Assembly (NCBI GenBank): GCA_964559135.1
Contig: CAZLGG010000119.1
Coordinates: 1-11,483 of the forward strand
Source of the DNA: DRQF01 sp964559135
GTDB taxonomy: Bacteria; Planctomycetota; GCA-002687715; DRQF01
Direction: 5' to 3'
DNA: 11,483 bases
In this document: piece by piece, positions 6,837 through 11,483 of the stretch
Layout of the letters: every line of letters begins with the position of its first letter
How positions within the stretch are numbered: position 1 is the stretch's first letter
The notes under the pieces: model-generated
Seen by the model: only the letters and a program-made list of their open reading frames with translations
Told to the model about the DNA's origin: nothing
Database searches by the model: none
Position numbers and translations under genes: made by a program

Positions 6837-7724
6837 TCAGATCTCGTCGGTGAGCGACTTCAGGCGAGGGGACCGGATGTCGGTCACGAGGATCATGAGG
6901 AAATCTCCCACTTCCTTGATCGCGACACCGCACGAGGGACAGCCGTGGATGGTGGCCAACCCGCCGGGGATCTTCTCCTCCAGGACCCGGGCCTGCGTCT
7001 TGCAGAGCATGTAGATCGAGAGATGGTGGTCGGGCGAGTAGAAAATCAGGTGAGGGATCGCCAGCTTCATTCCGTCCACAACCAAGTCGACCACACGAGC
7101 GCCGACCAGTTGAAACCCCTTCGGGACGGCGGGGATGGGAACGTCTTTTTGCGTGCAGGTCTTGAAGAGTTTCGCGGAGTCCGCGCGGCGAGCGTCCATG
7201 TCCGTCGAGGCGTTCCAGACGCGACTTTCCGTGCGCGGGGCTTTCACCAAGAGTCCGCGGAGCGTCGTGGAGAAGTCTTCCTTGCCCCCGGCGTGGGACA
7301 AGTTCTGCATGAGGGCTTCGTCTTGGTTCAAGACGACATCGACGATGGGGTCGTGGTGATGGCCGTTCCCGTGGGGGGGGGCGTCGAAGAGGCCGCCCGC
7401 CCAAAGAGCGAACGCGATGACCGCGGCCGCCGCCGGGAGAGCCGCGGGACGGAAACGGTGGAACCATGGCCGACCGGATGCCTGGGATGATGTCGTCGAT
7501 GCGGCCTCACGCCGCAGGGCGTTCAGAATTCGCTCCTTCGCGGCGGGATTCTCCGACGCCGTCAGTCGATCGCGGAGAAAGCCATCGAATCGTTGGGCCT
7601 CCGCCACGCGAGCCTGGAGATCGGGCGAAGTGGCCACATGCTCTTCGAAAGCATGAGCCTCGTCGGCGTCCAAAGCGCCGTCCAGCCAGGCGGAAAGAGT
7701 CTTTTCGAAGGCGTCTCGATTCAT
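6837..7724 (-). CDS. Membrane-anchored anti-sigma factor
   Basis: The 295-residue product has three parts. Residues 1-75 form a small helical N-terminal domain (LSAWLDGALDADEAHAFEEH) typical of anti-sigma domains. The zinc-binding CxxC seen in many relatives is absent: SPDL follows the helix that carries His29, so this is probably a zinc-free version. A single membrane helix spans about 94-113. The exterior domain then begins with a His-rich segment, HGNGHHHD (118-125), and has a PKGFQLVGARVVDL block (201-214) like other anti-sigma sensor domains, plus four cysteines (190, 241, 262, 265), the last two as GCPSCG. The His-rich segment and CxxC suggest metal or redox sensing, but this is inference. 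It lies 94 bases after the ECF sigma gene, whose product it should sequester. A 9-C run on the coding strand (7373-7381) sits at residues 115-118. GAGA precedes the ATG as a weak ribosome binding site. Confidence 0.8.
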   Translation of the reverse strand: MNRDAFEKTLSAWLDGALDADEAHAFEEHVATSPDLQARVAEAQRFDGFLRDRLTASENPAAKERILNALRREAASTTSSQASGRPWFHRFRPAALPAAAAVIAFALWAGGLFDAPPHGNGHHHDPIVDVVLNQDEALMQNLSHAGGKEDFSTTLRGLLVKAPRTESRVWNASTDMDARRADSAKLFKTCTQKDVPIPAVPKGFQLVGARVVDLVVDGMKLAIPHLIFYSPDHHLSIYMLCKTQARVLEEKIPGGLATIHGCPSCGVAIKEVGDFLMILVTDIRSPRLKSLTDEI

Positions 7725-7754
7725 CGTTTCTCGGGTTCGAGTTCCTGCCCACGG

Positions 7755-7783
7755 CTATCGAGCCATGGAGTCTCCAACGATAG
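7755..7783. repeat. Nested inverted repeats between sigma and anti-sigma genes
   Basis: The 94-base gap contains CTATCG (7755-7760) paired with CGATAG (7778-7783), enclosing TGGAG-T-CTCCA (7766-7776). A further GGCT-ATCG-AGCC (7754-7765) offers an alternative fold. No T-run follows on the minus strand, so it is not a standard intrinsic terminator. It may be a leader or processing structure that sets the sigma to anti-sigma ratio, or chance. Confidence 0.35.
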
Positions 7784-7818
7784 AACACGCGGGGTCGCCC
7801 ATCTATTCCATCGATTTC

Positions 7819-8412
7819 TCATTCCTTGCCCCCGCATCCCGAGGGAAACCCCTGTTCATGGGCGTATTGGGCCAAACGCTGCTTCATGAGGCTTCTGGCC
7901 CGGTGGAGGCGAGACATGACGGTTCCCACGGGACAGTCCAGGATCTCCGCGATCTCCTGGTATTTGAACTCTTCGACCACTGCGAGCAAAAGAGCGTTTC
8001 GATGCATGACCGGGAGTTCATGCAGGGCCTGCTTCACTTTCTCGTCCATCAGCTCGTAGATGCCCTCGTCCGCGGTGGACAGCTGGTGGGGGGCCGTGGA
8101 CACGTCCTTGCTTCCCAGAGCGTCCAGAGCGCCGCCGCTCTCCTCGCCCAAATCCACCTCGCGCCCTCGGCGGCCAAGCCGGCGTTGATGCGAGATCACG
8201 GTGTTCACCAGAATCCGGAAGATCCACGCCTTGAAATTGGTGCCCTCCCGGAAACGGTCAAAGAATCGCAACCCCTTAAGGACGGCCTCCTGGGTCAGAT
8301 CCTCGGCGAGGGTCGCGTCGTGGATCATGCTGCCGGCGAGTCGGAGCATGCCATCGAGGTGAGGAACCAAGAGTTCCTCGAACCGCGTCGCCGTTTCGTC
8401 TCCGTCCGCCAT
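7819..8412 (-). CDS. ECF-type RNA polymerase sigma factor
   Basis: The 197-residue product carries the two domains of an ECF sigma factor. Region 2 (about 11-78) includes DATLAEDLTQEAVLKGLRFF and FREGTNFKAWIFRILVNT, which bind core polymerase and the -10 element. Region 4 (about 126-182) includes LHELPVMHRNALLLAVVEEF and the helix-turn-helix YQEIAEILDCPVGTVMSRLHRAR, which binds the -35 element. The linker is acidic. I prefer the ATG at 8412 (MADGDETATRFEELL) because it begins at the usual distance from region 2. In-frame codons further upstream would add a proline- and arginine-rich stretch unlike the family. The gene heads a probable operon with the anti-sigma factor and an oxidoreductase and is divergent from the GT39 gene. 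The C terminus has a CGG segment but no extra domain. No autoregulatory ECF promoter with correct spacing could be identified. Confidence 0.93.
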   Translation of the reverse strand: MADGDETATRFEELLVPHLDGMLRLAGSMIHDATLAEDLTQEAVLKGLRFFDRFREGTNFKAWIFRILVNTVISHQRRLGRRGREVDLGEESGGALDALGSKDVSTAPHQLSTADEGIYELMDEKVKQALHELPVMHRNALLLAVVEEFKYQEIAEILDCPVGTVMSRLHRARSLMKQRLAQYAHEQGFPSGCGGKE

Positions 8413-8465
8413 GGGGTCGTGCTGCCCTTTCCGCAACTTGCAGGCCAAGGGCACCATGACAAAAT

Positions 8466-8479
8466 GGGCCGATCGGCCC
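8466..8479. promoter_or_regulatory. Perfect 14-base palindrome between divergent sigma and GT39 genes
   Basis: GGGCCGATCGGCCC is identical to its reverse complement and lies in the 159-base gap, 53 bases upstream of the sigma start and 92 bases upstream of the glycosyltransferase start. Its position suits an operator acting on both genes. In GC-rich DNA such palindromes also arise by chance. Confidence 0.35.
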
Positions 8480-8571
8480 CAGCGAGGACCCTTCCGGACG
8501 CCGGGGGGCGTCGCAATCTGCACCACGATTGACTCTGCGAATCTGCGTTCCACTCCACGAGGGAGTCCTCC

Positions 8572-10344
8572 ATGAAGCGCGTGAGCCTGGCAGTCCTCGC
8601 CCTGGGATGGGTGCTCTTGGCGCCCGGACTGGGGCTCAGGGACTTATGGCCGCCCGACGAGGCGCGGTACGCCCAGGTGGCCGTGGAGATGGAGGCGGCG
8701 GACACCTGGCGAGTCCCCCTGCTGAACGGCGAGCGCTACGGGGACAAGCCACCCGGTTACTTCTGGTTGGTCAGGCTCTTCGGTCGCCTGACGGGGCGCA
8801 TCGACGCCGCGGCCGCCCGGTGGCCGTCGGTTCTGGGCGCGCTCTTGACGCTCCTCGCGGTCGTCGGGCTGGCGGCGCGCCCCGGACGACCCGCCGCGGG
8901 GTTCTTGGCCGCGGGGCTGCTCTTGGCTTCCCCCTGGTTCTTCTGGCAATCCCGCTTCGGCCAGATGGACGTTCTCATGACCGGCTTGATCGCGACGGGC
9001 ATCGTCGCGGGTTGGAAGGCGGTGGAGGAGAGGCGCCCCTCTCGCCTCGTCGTCGCCGGCGCCGCCTTCGGATTCGCGTTGTTGGTGAAGGGGCCGCTCG
9101 CTTTTTTGGGAGTCGGAGTCGTGGGGCTCGGCGCCTGTTTGCTGCGGCGTCGACGGGAGGAAAGGGATGAGCCCCGGCGTGCTTGGGGAGCGTCGCTCGT
9201 CGCAGCGGTTCTCTTTTTCGTCTTGCCCTTTTCCCTTTGGCTCGCGGCGGCCGTTCAAGCCGAGGGTTGGGGGTATCCGCGGGAACTCGTGGGGTTGCAC
9301 GTGGTGGAACGGATGCGGACGGGACTCGCCCATGTGCAACCCTGGTGGTTCTATCTCGCGAAGCTGCCCTGGGAGTTCGCTCCCGCCACCTTCCTGTCGA
9401 TCACGTGGGCGCATCCCGGCGTTCGGCGCGGCCTGGAAGAGGCGGAGCGACGTCGGGCGGTCTTCGCGGGGTTGTGGGGGCTGATCTTCCTCCTCGTGTT
9501 GTCCCTCTTACCCGGCAAGCGAAGCGTCTATCTCCTTGTCATTCATCCGGCCCTGGCGATTCTCGCGGCGATTCCGCTGGCCGCCTGGTGGCGTCGCATG
9601 GGGGCCGGGGGGGCGCTCCGTGCCGGGCGGGCGGCCCTGATGACTTGCGCCGCCCTCTCGACGGCCCTCGGAGTCCTCTTGCTCTTGGTGGCGGGAGGGT
9701 TTCTCGGTCTCGATCATACGCTCGACGGCGCGTGGGGGAGCCTGCCCTGGCTCCGCGCCCTTCCCCGACCGGGATGGCCTCCCGAGGCCGCCGCCTTTCG
9801 CGCCGCGTGCGGTGCGGCGGCCGCCGCTCCGCTGCTCGGAGGTCTCGCGGGTGGCGTCTTGGCGGTGAGGCATCGCGTCCGGCCGGCCCTGGTCCTCGAG
9901 CTGGCGAGCTGGCCGGTCCTTTGGCTTTCCTTGTGCCTGGGCGTCGCACCGCTGATGAATCCTCTGGCCTCGCGCCGCCCATTTTCCCGGACCGTGAAGG
10001 AGCTGGTGAGCGAGGACGCCTCCCTCGCCATGTATCGCAACCTCGACGAAGGGCTCCTTTTCTACATGGGGCGGCCCCTCGAGGAGCTTCGGCCCGAGGG
10101 AGAGAATCGGGAGCGTTCGCGGGAAGCTCGGCGGGCCTGGGAGGCCCGTCATAGCGAGGGTCGGCTCCGTCGCTGGTTGGATCTCCCCGGGGATCGGTAT
10201 TGTGTGGTCCGGGGTCCGGACTTGGCGGCTTTCCGCGAACTCGCCGTCGGGCGCGACTTTCGCATCGTGGCGACGGGCGTTCTCGGTCGCCGACGTTCCG
10301 CCTACCTGATCGCTCCGATTCCCAAGAGGGAGAGGGCCCGATGA
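8572..10344 (+). CDS. GT39/ArnT-like polyprenyl-phosphate-sugar glycosyltransferase, polytopic membrane protein
   Basis: The 590-residue product is a GT-C fold membrane enzyme. The first external loop carries the catalytic acidic pair Asp29-Glu30 in LWPPDEARYAQVAVEM and the KPP motif (59-61). QSRFGQMDVLMTG (126-138) and SLLPGKRSVYLLVIHPALA (311-329) match conserved ArnT segments. About ten to twelve hydrophobic helices run to residue 460, followed by a soluble C-terminal domain (about 468-590). Family members transfer a sugar from an undecaprenyl- or dolichyl-phosphate carrier to lipid A, glycan or protein on the outer face of the cytoplasmic membrane; the acceptor here is unknown. A GAGGGAG Shine-Dalgarno (8559-8565) lies six bases before the ATG. 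Its stop overlaps the start of the GT2 gene by four bases (ATGA), which points to coupled translation with the enzyme likely to make its donor. Confidence 0.88.
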   Translation: MKRVSLAVLALGWVLLAPGLGLRDLWPPDEARYAQVAVEMEAADTWRVPLLNGERYGDKPPGYFWLVRLFGRLTGRIDAAAARWPSVLGALLTLLAVVGLAARPGRPAAGFLAAGLLLASPWFFWQSRFGQMDVLMTGLIATGIVAGWKAVEERRPSRLVVAGAAFGFALLVKGPLAFLGVGVVGLGACLLRRRREERDEPRRAWGASLVAAVLFFVLPFSLWLAAAVQAEGWGYPRELVGLHVVERMRTGLAHVQPWWFYLAKLPWEFAPATFLSITWAHPGVRRGLEEAERRRAVFAGLWGLIFLLVLSLLPGKRSVYLLVIHPALAILAAIPLAAWWRRMGAGGALRAGRAALMTCAALSTALGVLLLLVAGGFLGLDHTLDGAWGSLPWLRALPRPGWPPEAAAFRAACGAAAAAPLLGGLAGGVLAVRHRVRPALVLELASWPVLWLSLCLGVAPLMNPLASRRPFSRTVKELVSEDASLAMYRNLDEGLLFYMGRPLEELRPEGENRERSREARRAWEARHSEGRLRRWLDLPGDRYCVVRGPDLAAFRELAVGRDFRIVATGVLGRRRSAYLIAPIPKRERAR

Positions 10345-11108
10345 TGATTTCCGTGGTGATCCCCCTCTATAACGAGGAAGACAACGTCCAGCCGTTGCTC
10401 GACGAATTGCTTCCTGTCCTCGACGGCATGAATCTTGATTACGAGGTCATCCTCGTGGACGACGGTTCGGCGGACGCGACCGGCGCGAGGATTGCCGCGG
10501 CCCGCGAGGCCCATCCGGACCGCATCCGGCACCTTGCTCTCCGCCGCAACACGGGACAGACGGCGGCTTTGGATGCCGGGTTCCGGGCCGTGCGCGGCGA
10601 CGTCGTGGTCATGATGGATGGAGATCTTCAGGTCGACCCCCGGGACATTCCCCGGATGGTGGAGTGCCTTCAGGGATACGACATGGTCCACGGCTGGCGA
10701 TGGCAGCGCCGGGACACCTTCTTCAAGCGTATTCAGACGCGGATCGCGAATCGGATCAGGAATCTCCTGACGGGCTCCGACGTCCACGACACGGGCTGTC
10801 CCCTGAAAGTGATGCGGCGCGAGGTCGTGGAGCGTTTTCGACTTTTCACGGGCCTGCATCGCTTCCTCATCACCTTGGCCCGCATGGAAGGCTTCCGAAC
10901 CCTCGAGGTGAAGGTGGCCCACCGGCCGAGGTTGATGGGAACGAGCAAGTACGGCCTTTTGAATCGGGTTTTTCGGGCCTTTCGGGACCTCTTCGCGGTG
11001 CGCTGGATGATGGCGCGTCACTACAGGCCGGAGGTTCGGGAGCTCGGGGCGGAGGGCGTCTCCGCGGAGCAGGGGAAGGGTGTTGAGTCCGGGGGCCGGG
11101 CGGGTTAG
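10341..11108 (+). CDS. GT2 family glycosyltransferase, DPM1-like (polyprenyl-phosphate sugar synthase)
   Basis: The 255-residue product is a GT-A fold GT2 enzyme: SVVIPLYNEEDNV at the N terminus, the nucleotide-binding VDDGS (39-43), the metal-binding DGDLQ (93-97), and the block VHDTGCPLKVMRRE (148-161). HRPRLMGTSKYG (194-205) is typical of dolichyl- or undecaprenyl-phosphate hexose synthases. The enzyme should move a hexose from a nucleotide sugar (GDP-mannose or UDP-glucose class) to polyprenyl phosphate at the inner membrane face. It lacks the C-terminal membrane helices found in many bacterial relatives and ends in an amphipathic segment (RVFRAFRDLFAVRWMMARHY) and a low-complexity tail, so it probably binds the membrane peripherally. 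Two adjacent ATGs (10341, 10344) are possible. I chose the first, with an AGAGGG ribosome binding site just upstream. The gene overlaps the GT39 stop. Its own TAG stop forms part of the -10 box of the tRNA promoter. Confidence 0.9.
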   Translation: MMISVVIPLYNEEDNVQPLLDELLPVLDGMNLDYEVILVDDGSADATGARIAAAREAHPDRIRHLALRRNTGQTAALDAGFRAVRGDVVVMMDGDLQVDPRDIPRMVECLQGYDMVHGWRWQRRDTFFKRIQTRIANRIRNLLTGSDVHDTGCPLKVMRREVVERFRLFTGLHRFLITLARMEGFRTLEVKVAHRPRLMGTSKYGLLNRVFRAFRDLFAVRWMMARHYRPEVRELGAEGVSAEQGKGVESGGRAG

Positions 11109-11111
11109 ATT
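11083..11111 (+). promoter_or_regulatory. Sigma-70-type promoter for the tRNA gene, inside the GT2 3' end
   Basis: TTGAGT (11083-11088) and TAGATT (11106-11111) each match four of six consensus bases and are separated by exactly 17 bases. Transcription would begin near 11118, about five bases before the tRNA. The discriminator TCGCCCC (11112-11118) is C-rich, like stable-RNA promoters under stringent control. The spacer is almost all G and C. The GT2 stop codon TAG supplies the first three bases of the -10 box. Confidence 0.6.
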
Positions 11112-11122
11112 TCGCCCCACAC

Positions 11123-11196
11123 GCACCCGTAGCTCAACTGGATAGAGTACTTGGCTACGAACCAAGAGGTTCCAGGTTCGAGTCCTGGCGGGTGTA
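11123..11196 (+). tRNA. trnR: tRNA-Arg (anticodon ACG)
   Basis: A complete 74-base cloverleaf is visible. The 7-base acceptor stem is GCACCCG with CGGGTGT, with a G-U first pair. The D arm is GCTC/GAGT. The anticodon stem is CTTGG/CCAAG with loop CTACGAA, giving anticodon ACG at 11157-11159. A five-base variable loop is followed by the T arm CCAGG/CCTGG with loop TTCGAGT. A is the discriminator base and CCA is not encoded. The ACG anticodon is normally edited to ICG by TadA to read CGU, CGC and CGA. An antisense open frame across this gene is an artefact. Confidence 0.96.
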
Positions 11197-11198
11197 CT

Positions 11199-11235
11199 CG
11201 AGGCCGTCGACGCCCGTCGACGGCCTCGTTTTTTT
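11199..11235 (+). terminator. Strong intrinsic terminator of the tRNA transcript
   Basis: Perfect 14-base arms CGAGGCCGTCGACG (11199-11212) and CGTCGACGGCCTCG (11215-11228) are followed at once by seven Ts (11229-11235). The two-base centre implies that the innermost pair opens to give a four-base loop. The stem begins three bases after the tRNA, so it ends the tRNA transcript and, if there is read-through, the glycosyltransferase operon. It works only for plus-strand transcription, as no T-run flanks the other side. Confidence 0.95.
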
Positions 11236-11384
11236 CTGAACTCGGGACGTCCTCGTCCCGCGAAGGGCATGAGGCTGCGCCCTGGTTTTCCTCCACAACC
11301 TTCGGAAACGACTGAGATCAGCTCGCTGTCGACGAAGAATGAAATCCGTTCCCTAAGATACACAAAGAAAAACCAAGAATGGGC
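11236..11384. other. Noncoding spacer after the tRNA terminator
   Basis: No supported gene is present. A second perfect hairpin, CGGGACG-TCCT-CGTCCCG (11243-11260), lies close after the terminator. It lacks a T-run on either strand, so its role is unknown. The sequence becomes A-rich toward 11360-11380, just upstream of the candidate promoter, in contrast to the GC-rich surroundings, and could act as an UP-like element. One copy of a 12-base direct repeat, GAATGAAATCCG, is at 11337-11348. Confidence 0.5.
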
Positions 11385-11453
11385 TGGACACGCTTGCCTC
11401 GCCTGCTGTATGCTGAGAACTCATGGCCGGGTCGCGGAGCCGAATGAAATCCG
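11337..11453 (+). repeat. 12-base direct repeat GAATGAAATCCG flanking the candidate promoter
   Basis: Identical copies occur at 11337-11348 and 11442-11453. One is upstream of the candidate -35 box. The other is inside the leader hairpin, where it supplies part of the loop and of the 3' arm. The repeat could be a pair of regulator sites or the trace of a local duplication. Confidence 0.45.
11385..11414 (+). promoter_or_regulatory. Candidate sigma-70 promoter for the gene beyond the right edge
   Basis: TGGACA (11385-11390) matches five of six -35 bases and TATGCT (11409-11414) four of six -10 bases, with an 18-base spacer. An A-rich tract lies upstream (11360-11378). Transcription would start near 11421, giving a leader of at least 60 bases that ends in the Shine-Dalgarno at the window edge. 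Confidence 0.5.
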
Positions 11454-11483
11454 CGACGATCCCTCCCTTTGTCCTGAAAGGAG
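11431..11483 (+). promoter_or_regulatory. Structured 5' leader with Shine-Dalgarno of a gene starting past the window
   Basis: An 8-base perfect stem, GTCGCGGA (11431-11438) with TCCGCGAC (11450-11457), encloses an 11-base loop. A second stem could then form between CTCCcTTT (11463-11470, one bulged C) and AAAGGAG (11477-11483), the Shine-Dalgarno itself, with loop GTCCTG. The window ends on GAAAGGAG, so a start codon is expected within about ten bases. The layout permits translational control by hiding the ribosome binding site. No known riboswitch class is recognised. Confidence 0.45.

Noticed and set aside
6832..7467. Extension of the oxidoreductase frame upstream to 7467
   Set aside because: The upstream part is out-of-frame anti-sigma sequence rich in Arg/Pro. 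The Rossmann motif fixes the start near the GTG at 6831.
8520..8555. ECF-type autoregulatory promoter (GGAAC...CGT) upstream of the sigma gene on the minus strand
   Set aside because: The spacing between the GGAAC and CGT elements is about 19 bases, longer than the usual ECF spacing, and nothing else supports it.
11072..11104. G-quadruplex overlapping the tRNA promoter
   Set aside because: Five G-runs are present, but the loop between the second and third is ten bases, beyond the usual limit, and the region is GC-rich throughout.
11105..11296. Minus-strand small frame across the tRNA (PPGLEPGTSWFVAKYSIQLSYG-like peptide)
   Set aside because: This is the well-known antisense translation of a tRNA gene and its flanks, often mis-annotated as a hypothetical protein.

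Overview
This is a GC-rich bacterial window with dense genes, short operons and almost every gap under 400 bases. The best taxonomic hint is the large secreted protease. It joins a subtilisin-type domain to seven FG-GAP repeats and a C-terminal module ending in a 'LTYQGVILD...TNAVQLVVQ'-type tail. From memory, such tails recur in secreted proteins of marine Planctomycetota (Poly30/Saltatorellus-like). That placement is an inference; no rRNA gene or phylogenetic marker is present.

Layout. Positions 1-97 (minus) hold the first 32 codons of a lipoprotein, followed by a 372-base gap. A 1092-residue secreted S8 protease/FG-GAP protein (470-3748, minus) is divergent from a secreted SGNH/GDSL-type hydrolase (3905-5134, plus). 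The 156-base gap between them is rich in inverted and direct repeats. The hydrolase is closely followed by sfsA (5137-5844, TTG start). Convergent to sfsA is a minus-strand cluster read as ECF sigma factor (8412-7819), membrane anti-sigma factor (7724-6837) and Gfo/Idh/MocA oxidoreductase (6831-5860). Divergent from the sigma gene is a pair of envelope glycosyltransferases with overlapping stop and start codons: a polytopic GT39/ArnT-like enzyme (8572-10344) and a DPM1-like GT2 enzyme (10341-11108). A tRNA-Arg(ACG) gene follows (11123-11196), with its own promoter inside the end of the GT2 gene and a very strong intrinsic terminator. The last 250 bases look like the promoter and structured 5' leader of a gene that starts just beyond the window, since the final bases are a Shine-Dalgarno sequence.

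How the parts work together. The GT2 enzyme probably charges a polyprenyl-phosphate carrier with a sugar that the GT39 membrane enzyme transfers outside the cytoplasmic membrane. The sigma/anti-sigma pair is a transmembrane signalling unit. The protease and hydrolase are exported and share a repeat-rich divergent control region.

I see no CRISPR array, insertion sequence, phage gene or recognisable defence system. The points most worth a second look are the degenerate serine box of the S8 domain, the repeat-dense divergent region at 3749-3904, the 9-C tract in the anti-sigma gene, the tRNA promoter built on a stop codon, and the two-hairpin leader at the right edge.
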